Source: Siphonodentalium dalli (Eukaryota > Mollusca > Scaphopoda > Gadilida > Siphonodentaliidae). Taken from it: a DNA stretch of 64,000 nt. The notes under the pieces were generated by a model that ran no database searches, was not told the DNA's origin, and saw only the letters and a program-made list of their open reading frames with translations. The position numbers and the translations under genes were made by a program. The stretch is from assembly GCA_032622095.1 (NCBI GenBank), contig CP136061.1, positions 57,179,301 through 57,243,300 on the forward strand, written 5' to 3'. Below, one piece after another: positions 11,160 through 22,285 of the stretch. Each line of letters opens with the position of its first letter. The first letter of the stretch is position 1.

Positions 11160-12330
11160 TTGTCCAAAACGACCGCTAGATCGTGGAGAGAAGACTCTTC
11201 TAGAGTTCACACCAACCCTTCTAGCGATACCAATGAATTGTGTGCTGATACGGAGGAATTCTGCCGGAAACTTTCACTAAAGGACTATTACTTAGATCAG
11301 GAATCCCGAGAAGATGTGTCGCTTGTTCACAATAAAAAGAACTTTATTCCTCCGAAAGATAGAAACCAATCTTTATGCCTGGATGAAATATAGTTCTACA
11401 CTTCAGTCGATGACGCCAAATAAAATGGCTCCTAAAAAATCCGACATAACATCTCTAAATCAGAGAGGATAGCCAATAGCCGTCATTACTATTAAACAAG
11501 CAGATAAAAGTGGTGCTATAATAATACTGGATGCAGATTATTATCATGGTAAAGTAGAAGACTTACTAAAGGATAGAAACTTATATAAGCAGATCCCTTC
11601 GGACATTGATGGAAACATATCCAATCGCATCCGCAGACTGATATACAAATATGCTGAATGTTTCATGGAAGGTGTGGAAGATTAACTGTGTAATTTCGAG
11701 CACAAAAATTGTAACTTTTATGGTCTTCCTAATACACACAAAAGGAAATCAATTCAGGATGCAATTAGAGAACAAAACTCAGAATACGTCAATAACTATC
11801 GCAACCTCCTATGCTACAGCATACCCAGCTACATGCAGGTTGACATGGACTCCATCCGTCAATTACCAAGAACAGTAGAAGCAAAACTAGATTTTCACAA
11901 GTATCGATAGTGTCAACTTGTTCACGAATATACCACTTGATCTGGGTATCGAAGCAATTAAATTATGTTTGGAGAAATGCAGCGATAAAATTGATAATCG
12001 ATTCACTCATTATTTCATTGCGGACGGAATTCGACCAGTTCTGAAATGTAGTACATTCTAGTTCGATGACAAACATAACTGAATATTCAGATAATGGGAA
12101 CAGCAATGGGAACAAAATACATCACGTGGACAGGGACAGAAGATGATTTGTCAAAATTTCATAACATACACTATTCACTTCATCCATTAATTAAGTTCAC
12201 CATGGACACAAGCACTGTCGGCCATTTCGAGCATCCCGGGGTTAGCCCCACCCCAAACATCAATCCGCCGAAGTCAATTGAATTTCGGCCCGGCAGCTCA
12301 CGTCGAATAGATATAATGTACTAAAATTCC
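11160..12330 (+). pseudogene. Decayed Penelope-like element, RT fragment
   Basis: Disrupted by stops and frameshifts, but with a clear PLE reverse-transcriptase order: EFCRKLSLKDYYLDQE and NFIPPKDRNQSL (about 11250-11370); ITIKQADKSGAIIILDADYY (about 11487-11545); NFYGLPNTHKRKS (about 11715-11752); SVNLFTNIPLDLGIEAI (about 11910-11960); MGTAMGTK (12094 on); KFHNIHYSLHPLIKFTMDTS (about 12150-12210). Family knowledge: the 'DKSGA', 'GLPKIHK', 'LFTNIP' and 'GTAMG' blocks are PLE RT motifs. The palm YxDD box and GIY-YIG domain are missing, so this is a dead fragment. It is a different lineage from the PLE at 34-37 kb. Confidence 0.8.
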
Positions 12331-12739
12331 ACTCACCTAAACAAGAACAAAGAGTAAGTGAAACAGTTTCTGTGAATTTTCAAAAAATATCAATTTCAAA
12401 CTATCAATTTGAAGGGGAAATTCGTTATCCTCTATAACCAATCTAGGCTATAGTACTATACCAACACCTGTTCGCCCTCACAATATGAGAGATATGACAT
12501 GTTCAATTTATGTAAAAAAAGATTTTTGACGTGGGTCGATAGAGAGTGTAACAGGAAATATTTTCAAAAAAACAAAAAACAAAAAACAAAAACAAGCAAA
12601 CTGCATTATCTAGACTATGAACACAACTATGGTATGCGGTCAGTCTACAATCTGAAATCAGGACTTCGAGAAATTAAAGCAAACATTTTTCATTGCATAT
12701 TTTGAGAAAGGATGTGCCCTATTTCTTATCGGACATTCG
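12331..12739. other. Probable further PLE remnant; no gene
   Basis: AT-rich sequence following the PLE fragment. A 68-codon ORF at 12499-12705 has no family signature; it is lysine-rich because of an A-rich tract. Confidence 0.3.
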
Positions 12740-13490
12740 TTGGGTAAGGAGGTATTTCGACCACACACCTGAACCAATCCGTTTTCCCAAATTGGTTAAT
12801 TTTAGTTGGCACGCCCGTCGATATTATATTATAATTTTTCACCTGATGTCTGAAATCTTATAACTGATAACAATTCCAACCAAAATTTTGACATTTTTTT
12901 TATCGATGACGAATTACTATTATCTTTTTAATTGAAAATAGGAAAATATTCAATCCACTTTTCACTAGATGTTGGTTATTTATAATAATAGAAACATTCA
13001 AACATAGTTTCCTTCAGAAATTTCCAACTTCTGTTCTTCTAGCCACGAATTTATGATGAACATCGTTCGTTGTTTTATTACCAATTTACAGTGAATTAAA
13101 CTGCGTTTTTTAAACATTAATTACGCTTGTTATCGCGCTGTCAAACATGGGTCATCTTTAGCACGAGAAAGGGGTGACATACACATATCTGATTAGAGAG
13201 CGTTCTTTGGGCGAGGGCCCGGTGTATATTTCGACCGCCCCGTGAACCAATCCGTTTTCTCTACTTGACTAATTTTAACTCCCCTCGATACTTAACTGTA
13301 CATGAAACCTTCCGATTGATAAAAAAATCCAACCAAATCATCCCCTATAATTGGACATTTTCTAATCGAGGGCGAATTAATATCACATTTTATTAAAACT
13401 ACGAAAATATCCAACGCACTTTACAATAGATATTTGTTGTTTATTTAAAATGGTCTATTTCATTCTACAACAAGTTTTATATTATAGTTC
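12740..13490. repeat. Diverged direct duplication, about 470-bp spacing
   Basis: TTTCGACC followed shortly by GAACCAATCCGTTTTC and a TTAATTTTA block occurs at about 12755-12805 and again at about 13230-13275. In both copies similar text follows (GACATTTT..ATCGA and GAATTA.TATCA, then AATATCCAA-type and ACTTTTCA-type blocks). The function is unknown; it is probably an old tandem duplication. Confidence 0.6.
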
Positions 13491-15816
13491 CTGGGGGTAT
13501 AACATAATAAATATGAATCAAAGACTCACTGGAATAGCTTCTATCAATTAATATTAATTTAATTTTTAATTTTCTGGTATAATACATGCAATCAATTTGA
13601 GCAATTTTACAGTTCGCGGAAATGTTCGTAGTGTAGAAAGTTTCATCACTGTCTTGTTCTAAGAATAGTAACGGACAAATTAGTTATCACATTGTATGAG
13701 AAAATATCAATCAAAAAAATCAATACTAATTGACAAAAGCGATTCCGGACAGGTATATGGAAACGAGGATCAGACAACAAATCCGAGATCTTATATGAAG
13801 TCTTCTCCCCTTTGGCTACATGCGATTGTAGTCACCATCGAAAGATTAGTGCGAAACATCCTAGCTCAGCTGACGAAAGTACATTGAAGTTCGCCAGGGG
13901 GGTCCCGAGTGAACATTTGAAGAACAAAATATGTTCAATTTGGTGCACTCTGATAACTTTCGTGACTTTGGCAGTCATATTTGGGCGTACATTATTTAAC
14001 ATTTGGCAGTATATTATTAAACTATTAGATACAATTATGAGGTACGCATAATGGACCTTTACACAACTGTCAATCAAATAATTATTAGCGGACATTGTCG
14101 AGCCATCAGCGACCGAGCCGGCCAATGGCTGCATTGAAAATTCTGCTGCCATCTTTCTTTACGCTAATTTTGATATCCATGCATACATTCAGTGTTAAAT
14201 TGGCTATATTCAAACACCTTTTTTGTTGTCAAATCATAATATACTGAGATTTTTATTTGCGCTATGGTGTTATAAATTTATCTGTGATCACAACAATGTT
14301 TTTCATTTAGCATGACACGTGTTATAATTTTCATATTTATTGGTTTAGATGTATTAAAGAGTTCAGGTATATGTCTGTCTGTTCTTGTCTGTTCGCAATT
14401 TTTCTTCCAGAGCCCTTGACCGATTTCAACCAAATTTGGTTTTTTGGTGCCTTGGACTACCCCGACAGATGTTAAAACTGCCTTATTTTTTTAATTAAAT
14501 TTTTAAACAAATTAAATTTGTATTTCATTTATTTTTCAAAATGTAACATTTTTAGCAAGAAGTTTTAATATAAAAATCTAAAAATAAAATTAAAAAAAAA
14601 TAAAAATATCAACATTAAATTTTTATTTTAAGTTTCAATCTAAAAATCTAAAAAGAAAATTAATAACTTAGAACAAAACAAATTTTTAAAATTGTTTTTG
14701 CAATTTAAAAAACAAATAAATAATTTTTGTGTTCAACAGCAGATCATATCTATAACAAAAAAATAAAACTATGAATTTAAAATATTTTTTTTTAAATCGA
14801 ACTGTTTAAAAGATCAAAATTTGCACGAATAATATACATCATCATGAGTCTGTTCCAGCTAGTTTACGTATGGGCAAGCAAGTGCTGACGTGTTAACTTC
14901 GGAATTCGGTCGGCTTGAGGAGAGTGGTTGGGCGCGAAGCGCCCGGGATGGTCGAAAAGATCGAGTGATCTTCTCCTTCTCCCAAGGAAGTCAATCTCTG
15001 GTAACTGACAATATTTGTATGGATAAAGTCATTGGGTCTGTGGAGAGCTCTATTGGTGAAAAATGTGGGGGCATATGTCCTGTATGCCAGCCCCGATTAT
15101 GAAGGCCTCTGACTACAATTATCATGTTATTCTGGCAAGCACCGCCAACTATTCTTCGAGAGTTTGTTCAACTTATTGTCATTTCGATTAGTATCAGCGG
15201 TTTGTTCCACATGTATCAGACCTGAGCAACCAGTGAGCAATAGCTCTGACAGCTCAACAAAGCCCCCAAGCCACTAATTCCCTGACATGAGTACCTGGGA
15301 TAGACAAAGGAAGAGTTTGGTAAAAATGGATACCCAACCGTTGCGAGGATATTAAACATATCCAATTGTAGAAACTCAATGTTATAGTCATCATTTGTTG
15401 TGATATAAGTGTTCACCAGTTATCTCGTCTGTACTAACTGTCAAAATGTATGTCACTGTTAAACGGAGACTGCTTTGATCTCTTCGCTAATATTTGCAGT
15501 TGTGTATTGCTTATATCAGTCATGTATCAAATTATACCCAGTGTGTTTAGGTAGCCATTCCATGTCTCATTCATCAGAATAACATAATTCTACCCAATTC
15601 ACCGTTGGTTAGAATTACGATGCCTTTGAACGTTTGAGATGGTGACACGCCTTTGTGATACATTTGATGTTTTGTTTTGTGATACGTATTCATTCTAGAA
15701 TTTCATCACAGATCGACATCAACAATTTCCATGCGAACACAGACTGCTGGTCAATAACATTTAGACAAGGTAATATTAAAATTTGAATTAAATCTTATTG
15801 TATATCTTGTACTTAC
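13491..15816. other. No gene seen (possible intron); AT-rich low-complexity block
   Basis: No exon with convincing domain content is visible on either strand. About 14340-14480 resembles a dispersed repeat (TGTCTGTCTGTTCTTGTCTG, then TTGACCGATTTCAACCAAAT). About 14480-14830 is a poly-A/T-rich low-complexity block. If the ZP gene continues downstream on the minus strand, a ZP-C exon could lie here or beyond the window, but I could not find one. Confidence 0.4.
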
Positions 15817-15971
15817 TTTTGGTTATAGGCAACAGTATCTATCTCGGTGTCAGTGACTGTGTTTGCGGTATTGTTGAATGAACAAGACAGATGGATGGCA
15901 TCATCCGTTTCATCCACAAGGAAATTAGGATCGTACTGAACCAGTACAATCACGTTGTATACAGTTACAGT
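15817..15971 (-). CDS. EGF-ZP protein, ZP linker exon
   Basis: Minus-strand internal exon of 155 bp. The acceptor is TTTTCTAG before position 15971 and the donor GTAAGTA follows 15817 (plus-strand ACTTAC at 15811-15816). It reads in phase 0 as TVTVYNVIVLVQYDPNFLVD, then ETDDAIHLSCSFNNTANTVT, then a short tail ending QK at the splice, and leaves in phase 2. The 'Y-N-x-I-x-V ... C-S/Y-F/Y' pattern is the end of a ZP-N subdomain, with its fourth conserved cysteine, leading into the ZP linker. ZP modules polymerise secreted or membrane-anchored extracellular proteins. It joins without frame change to the exon at 25674-25855 across a 9.7-kb intron. The ZP-C half is not found. Confidence 0.75.
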
Positions 15972-17019
15972 CTAGAAAACGTAGATATAAAAAAGTACAA
16001 TGATAGAATTATCATAAGCATGCCAACAACAGTTGTCATAATTCGCATGTGAAAATTATTGTTATGTATATATTACTGTTACAATTACATTACCAATCAA
16101 ATTCTAACTAGTTCAATAAGAAACTAGATTTTGACCAAAGATTAACATTGAAAGAATCACAGAGTTATGCAATATATTATTATAAGATATTATTTGACAT
16201 GCAAATGGAGAATTTAAAGCTCTTTTGGGTTTAATTTCTGATGTAAATAAATAATATGATAACATTCAATAGTTACACAATATTGACAACTGGCCGATCA
16301 CCTCTAAAAAGCGTTAATAAATCCAATTGCTGTGTTCTTAATTGTATTCTAAATCCTGAACATAATAATATGATATCCATTAGTCAGAAGGGTTGATTAT
16401 GTAAGGGATAATTAAATAATTATATAATTATATTATAATATTATATAATTATATAATTAAGCATAAAGTCTCTAAAATTCCACGAGAACACATATATTTC
16501 CAGGCTTCGGAATTGCCCTCACTTCCCCGCGATCTCAGCCGTAGAAATAACCAACCGGCTGTCCGGAGAGACGAAAGTTTGGCAAAAGTGAGGCGAAAGC
16601 TGAGACCGTCTTGCGACCAATCAGCGATATGCCTTTCCCGGCACCCCAATACGTAACATTATTCTATTTTTAGAATCGCAGACAGTTTGAATTTGAGGGG
16701 GTTTTCCATGCAACTGAAGTGGGGAATTTGTTTTGCATTTGATCGTTAAACCTCATCCTTTTTCTATAATTCCTGTTTTCATTACGTATATGAGAATTTA
16801 AATTGTGGATCCTTAATGTCTCTGTAGTTTTCTTTCGCATTTTATTTGTGAAAGGTGAGTTGTTGACAATTATAAACTTTCGCATATTCCGTTTATGAAT
16901 TTTCGTTTGCATTGGAATGTTTTTGTTGTCATTGATTCGTTAATTACGAGACTAATTAATCGAATGAAAACAACATATCTCATAGAACATGAATCGTATG
17001 TAATTCTGCACCAGGTTAG
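15972..17019. other. ZP-gene intron, start; AT-rich palindrome, no gene
   Basis: Intronic sequence. About 16405-16460 is a self-complementary A/T tract built from AATTATATAATTATA units. No coding sequence is supported; the two 60-80 codon minus-strand ORFs (16449-16649, 16670-16912) have no family signature. Confidence 0.45.
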
Positions 17020-17290
17020 CGAATGACGATTTTCATTTCACATTATTTTAGTTTTTATCGCAATTTAACCGTTGTCTATGGCGATTCCCATGTTAATTTT
17101 GTCAACAAAAACAAATCATTGTTTGTCCAATTTCTAGGTAGATTCCAGCATGTTCAGGGCATAATTTGATATATCGAGTAATTATAGACGTTCCATGAAT
17201 GTGCACAACAATTGTTGATCACAACGAGGGAGGTTAAAATCCTGAAAATTGCTAATTTTACTTCTCGAGTGAAGTCATAATCATTTCACT
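17020..17290. repeat. Dispersed repeat, copy 1
   Basis: Shares a long colinear stretch with 39030-39300: a TTTTTATCG..AATAT/TTAA block, TCTATGG.GATTCCCATGT, CAGGGCATAATTTG/CTGG, TATCGAGTA, AGACGTTCC, and a GTGCACAACAA block followed by a TTTTACTT tail. Fragments also occur at about 39520-39600 and 40095-40150. It has no coding capacity and is probably an old non-autonomous element. Confidence 0.7.
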
Positions 17291-17380
17291 GAAGCCTGTG
17301 TTCAGGCCGCATGGCTCAACCAATCAGCTGTTGCAATGCTACAGTGCTGAAGCACAGGCAATCGTCGCTCGGTCTATTAT

Positions 17381-17432
17381 TGTATACACCATTATAATAT
17401 ACGATACGCGTGTCGGTCTACTATACACAATA
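17381..17432. repeat. Unit of a ~50-bp satellite
   Basis: Contains ACCATTATAATATACGATAC followed by GCGTGTCGGTCTACTATACA, the unit arrayed at 20190-20525. A related half-unit occurs at about 18115-18140 and another at 19052-19085. Confidence 0.75.
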
Positions 17433-17451
17433 TATAGAGGATATGAAATGA

Positions 17452-17571
17452 GTGTTTCTCTCATATGATATTTATGAAACGAGTCTAAGAAATTTCAGTG
17501 TTCTCGAGCCTCATGCGAGAGAAAACTGAAAATTCGTAACGAGTTTCATAAATATCATATGAGAGAAACAC
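17452..17571. repeat. Inverted repeat (hairpin), about 30-bp arms
   Basis: GTGTTTCTCTCATATGATAT at 17452 is matched by its reverse complement ending at 17571, and the arms extend through the TTTATGAAACGAGT block. The CACGAATTACATATTCTATT just outside the right arm recurs at about 17805, so this may be one end of a larger element running toward 18140. Confidence 0.8.
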
Positions 17572-17599
17572 GAATTACATATTCTATTTATCATATGAC

Positions 17600-18690
17600 A
17601 CCTATAAATTGATTATGATGTCCAAAACGCACACAAATCACTAAATAGCTATATGATATCGGCAGCAAAAGGTTAATGTGACGTCACTTCATTGCACCGG
17701 AAGCCCAATTACACCTGGTGAACTAGCAGAAAAATATGCACGCGAAGATATAGTGTGCTATTCTGTTCTCAGTTTGTGACATTATATCGTATGTTTATTA
17801 TATAAATACGAATTACATATTCTATTTATCGTATAACAATGTCCAAAACTATATATTTCAAGATTATAATTGCGAGAATTTCGGCATCGCGTTGATTGAC
17901 GCGCACGAATTTGACCTGCATTTAGATAGAGATGCGGCTCGGCCCAGGCTGCCATTCAACCAATCAGAACACACTTTTTGTAAACAAACCAATCAAATTA
18001 TCGGAAGGTGATATGAACTAGTAGTTCATATGAAATTGATTTATGACATACTTTCCAACGTAAATAATGATTGACTCATATGATAAAATGATATATGATG
18101 CGCAGATCGTTCTGCTACACACCATTATAAATATACAGCTATACTTAAAGTAGTTGACAACCTCTAACGTGGTGTCACCCCGGTTATACTGCAGTGCAGT
18201 ATTATACCGCGGTGACCTCCAACACCATATGGTAAGGTCACCGCTTCAACACTGCGTGTACCACGGTTGCACCACGATGCATGCGGTCCGGGTTCGCAGG
18301 CATGAAAATAAAATGCAGTGATTCTCCTTATATCTGTGGAACTTGAAGGCATGGATGGCCATCGTTATACATGTATGTTATAATTTAGAAATAAGTTCAA
18401 ATAACAGTTACCAAATTCTGAAAAATTCCCCAAAAATGTACTAATAGTATAGGATAATGATCATATGAATGTGTTATTATCCACAAAACACTGTGTGAGC
18501 CAAGCGTTTGTTTACACACAGCACGCAAATAGTGAGCGATATGCAAAACACTCAACACCATAGCGTTTGTTTAAAAGGGTGATTCATGGTGACCCATGCA
18601 TCCAACACCGAAATCTTGAGATGTAAAGATTTAGCGATAGCTATACCGGTATGTTGTAAACGACTTGGTAGCATTTCGAACAAAAGTTTA
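17600..18690. other. Intron; short hairpins, no gene
   Basis: No coding signature. It contains CCAATCAGAA/CCAATCAAAT motifs near 17960-18000 and a stem built from ACCGCGGTGACC with its partner GGTCACCGC near 18205-18243. It looks like inverted-repeat transposon debris. Confidence 0.4.
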
Positions 18691-18697
18691 ATTAGTG

Positions 18698-18717
18698 GGG
18701 GGGGGGGGGGTGGGGGG
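18698..18717. repeat. Poly-G tract
   Basis: A near-uninterrupted run of G with one T. Length is prone to sequencing error, and the tract could form a G-quadruplex. Confidence 0.9.
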
Positions 18718-18993
18718 CTCCTCGGTGTTGAGAGTTTTGTTAATCGCATACTCTTTATATACTGTTTGTTTACATAACATGGCGTTTGTTTACTTAACAC
18801 AGATTACTAATGACAATAATATGCCACAATTTACGCCATATTTATGATTGGTATAAGAACAAACTTTGTCAATAATATATTATTTCTGTTTATGGCGGTT
18901 TTAACGGATGTCACTATTTTAACAGCAATACCCACCGTCAACGCTTACCGTATATTTAACAAGATCCTCGTGAACGTATTGATTTCTTCAACT

Positions 18994-19022
18994 ATTAGCG
19001 GGTGTGACGACCCGCTAATAGA
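18994..19022. repeat. Perfect short hairpin
   Basis: CTATTAGCGGGT and its exact complement ACCCGCTAATAG (the loop shares the A) flank a loop of a few bases. It lies in AT-rich intron; no function is assigned. Confidence 0.8.
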
Positions 19023-19087
19023 CCGCAGTGTCAATTACTTTGATTATAGTGGTACGATGCACGTGTCGGTCTACTATACACCATTTT

Positions 19088-20040
19088 GTTATCCTTCATC
19101 CCATTTTCCTCTCTTCTGATTGGCTGAGAGTGCGTCACATGGCGGGCCGTAAATCACTTATTACCCTCGAGGGTAACATTTTCTCAGTTATTGACCGCTC
19201 AGCTGTTACCAGTAAACATAGAACTACGAAGAACTCAACGCGCAGATATTCTCGGACAGCTCTCTAATAATATCCAAAAACACTGTTTTTATAAACCCCA
19301 CTGTTTCATAACAACCGCGAACTGTGGTGTTTGCAATTTTGCATAAGTGTGTGTTTTTTTATTTGCAATTAAAGCACGCTATGTATAAATGGTGTTATCA
19401 CAGACACAAATCCGTTATAAGGTGTAATGTTCCTATTGGACATTTTCATATCAATAATAAAGACCGTGGGACAAATAGATAAACCTTATTATGCAGTTGG
19501 TATGTGCTGCAGACAATTGCACATACGATGTACATACGTTACAACTACGTTTATGTACTAGATCAAATAGCCACTCTTTGCTGTTTATCAATTGACTATT
19601 TATTTTCTTCAATACATTCCTCAGACTTCAGAGAATACCCGTATGTTGCGTAACGATCTGCGACATATGTCAATTTCTTTTTGCACTACTATACAACGTG
19701 TTAGTTTCACATTTTAGCATTCTGGAAATTAACACGTCTGTCGGCGTCTTCGCGCTCATTTGAAACGAAACCGAACATTTCGCTGCATGGCTACTCAACT
19801 TCGAAATTGCTTTACTCCTCTTTCCGTGAACCGATGTCCACCATGCAACCAGCAAACTGACAGGAGAATAGCTGCGCAAATGACGGGTCTGTTAATTGAT
19901 CCAGATTATGAATGTTTTATTTTCTAAATAGCGATGATTCCAACATAAAATTAACTTTTCGAACTGGATTAAAGAATATATGCGCGCATTTATGCCTGCT
20001 ATTGAGGAGGTTCGTGTGTACTCCTTTGTCAGATAACAAA
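19088..20040. other. Intron; no gene seen
   Basis: The minus-strand ORF at 19670-19879 and others have no domain signature. A TTACCCTCGAGGGTAA palindrome is near 19160. The segment lies between two satellite-like blocks and is probably repeat-derived. Confidence 0.4.
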
Positions 20041-20193
20041 ACAGTTATCACCCTTGTTTTCGTGAGACACGGGGATTTGTCGCCACTCTCGACCTGGAAT
20101 GTCACCCTCGGGCCTGACGGCCCTCGGGTGACATTCCAGGTCTCGAGCGGGCGACAAATCCCCGTGTCTCACTCAATCGCGGGCGATAACTGT
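20041..20193. repeat. Near-perfect GC-rich palindrome
   Basis: The core 20062-20172 folds on itself: GTGAGACACGGGGATTTGTC pairs with its complement at 20153-20172, and GACCTGGAATGTCACCCTCG pairs across a TGAC centre near 20117. Shorter outer arms (ACAGTTATC / GATAACTGT) extend it to 20041-20193. The sequence is much more GC-rich than its surroundings and has no coding role. Confidence 0.9.
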
Positions 20194-20525
20194 ATAATAA
20201 TATACGACACGCATGTCCGTCTACTATACATCACTATAATATACGATATGCATGTCGGTCTACTATAACGCATAATATATATATATATTATAATGATGTG
20301 CATTAGACCGACCCACATATTGTATATTATAATGGTGTGGCAGTGTGCAGCAGACTGACAGACTTATCATATATTATAATGGTGTACAGTATAGTAGACC
20401 GACGTCGCGTATCCTATACTATACTGGTGTAATATATATGTAGTAGACAGACACGCATATCCTATATTATAATGGTGTATAACCGGCATGCGTATCGTAT
20501 ATTATAATGGTATGAAGCAAACCGA
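20194..20525. repeat. ~50-bp satellite block with a strand switch
   Basis: Repeated units combine a (T/C)GTATATTATAATGGTGT half and a GTAGACCGACAYGC half. Units left of about 20275 run in one orientation and units right of about 20295 in the other, around an AT-rich centre (ATATATATATATTA). About seven units are recognisable. Confidence 0.8.
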
Positions 20526-20908
20526 CCACCGATCGTATAATAATTATACCTGCTAGTCTCAAGAAAACGCAGAGAGGAAATTTTAATACAATAAAAACAT
20601 TTAATGCAGCCAATTAATCTATCAATATGATTAATTGAAGGTCTCAAGCCCTTGAAAACGCAGAGAGAAAATTTTTGTATAACGACGGTAGGTGCACTTG
20701 CATAAATTGTGAGATGAACTTTGTTCAAAAACAAATAAACAAAGTTCCCAGGTCAAGGTCCACGCCCCTTCCCAAATCCCAAATAAAATAATGACAGGAC
20801 AAATTAGAGGTGAACTCTGTCCAATTAAACAAAAACAAGGTCCATGTTTGGCATATATGCCCTCACATAACATCGAAGAATGAGCATCAACACGAGCTGA
20901 TGGGGAGA
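20526..20908. other. Intron; short direct repeats, no gene
   Basis: CTCAAG..AAAACGCAGAGAG occurs near 20555 and 20640, and again in altered form near 22405, i.e. on both sides of the CTTAAG element. No gene is seen. Confidence 0.4.
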
Positions 20909-22279
20909 TATGGGAGGCCAAATTCACATTTAATAATGAATTGAGCTTAAGCGCCATTGATTGCGCTTAAGCACAATTGATTGCGCTTAAGCGCGATCAA
21001 TTGCGCTCAAGCACAAATACTACATATTGTGCTTAAGCACACATATGGCATTTGTGCTTAAGCGTAACGAATTGCGCTTAAGCGTAATGAATTACGCTTA
21101 AGCGCAACTAATTGAGCTTAAGCACAATTAATTACGCTTAAGCGTAATTTTACGCTTAATTACGCTTACGTTGTAACTACTCTCTAACATACCCATAAAC
21201 TATTAATTGGCATAACCTGGTGTATTACCTAGTAACACAAGAGGAGCATGGGGCTAATTTTAGCCTGTTTTAAACAGCCTAGTACAGTCATCTGTGAGTA
21301 TGTGTACAACAATCAAAGATAATCCCTAATATTATCAGCATCCCTGCATCCAAAGCAATTGATGTCTCCTTCTTGGAGCTCTCGTATTTTTTAATATAAT
21401 TGTTTTTAAGTATTTTGCACAGATTTGGGCCATTACTATGGCCATATATAGCATGTATGTGATGTCACTGCATGAGGGCTTGCTTACCTCATACGGTGTA
21501 CTTATTGACTTAAATAAGGAAAAAAAAAACTATTTTCATATTATCACCATCCCTGTCCCAAAATTGTTGTTTCATTCCTGGAGCTTTGGTGTCTCACTCC
21601 TCGGGCTCTGGTATTTTTATTAAATCAGCATCTCTTGCACAGATCTAGCTGTAGTATTTCCAGTCATATAGCGCGAATGCGGTGTCGCTGAGGACTTGCT
21701 TCCCTCATATGGTGTACATGTATACTCGAAAATTAAAGTCACCACGACAAATACAGAAGGTAATGCTGTCACGAGTCGTCCCGACTAATACAGAAGACAA
21801 TATAATGCTATCACGAGTCACAACGACTAAAACAGAAGGCAATGCTATCACGAGTCAGTTACTTTGGTAAAAAAGTTAGGCTACATGTAGCTCCCTACCG
21901 CTCCAAACTAATGAAAACAAGAGGTGATATGTCAATAAGAGTTAAGGTTGAATTATGGATAAACCTATTTATTCACCAGGGGTGTTTAGTTAAATATAAC
22001 CATGAATTACGCTTAAGCGCAAATAATTAGTGCGCTTAAGCGCAAATAATTAGTGCGCTTAAGCACAATTGATTGTGCTAAAGCACAAATAATTATGCTT
22101 AAGCGCAAATAATTATGCTTAAGTGCAATTGATTGTGCTTAAGCGCAATGATTGCACGTAAGCGTAATTATTTGCGCTTAATTGCAATTAGTTGCGCTTA
22201 ATCGCAATTAATTGCGCTTAAGCGCAATCAATTGCGCCTAAGCACAATTCATTATTAAATGTGAATTTGGCATCCCATA
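20909..22279. mobile_element. CTTAAG-array transposable element, copy 1
   Basis: A 1371-bp element with terminal inverted repeats starting TATGGGAGGCCAAATTC (right end TATGGGATGCC by one substitution), flanked by GGGAGA (20903-20908) and GGGAAA (22280-22285), a probable 6-bp target duplication with one change. Just inside each end is an array of AATTGCGCTTAAGCGC-like units, each itself a palindrome on CTTAAG (about 20940-21170 and 22005-22255). The central region holds TCACTGCATGAGGGCTTG blocks and three ~40-bp repeats with AATACAGAAG / ATCACGAGTC (21736-21860). There is no transposase ORF. It is inverted relative to copy 2 at 43419-44838. Confidence 0.8.
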
Positions 22280-22285
22280 GGGAAA

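Noticed and set aside
13832-14152. 106-codon minus-strand ORF as a downstream ZP-C exon
   Set aside because: It lacks the ZP-C cysteine pattern and has no donor/acceptor pair in the phase needed after the linker exon.
20940-22255. CTTAAG repeats as a CRISPR or telomere array
   Set aside because: The units are self-palindromic with short variable AT spacers, lie inside terminal inverted repeats and occur at internal sites; there are no cas genes or chromosome end.
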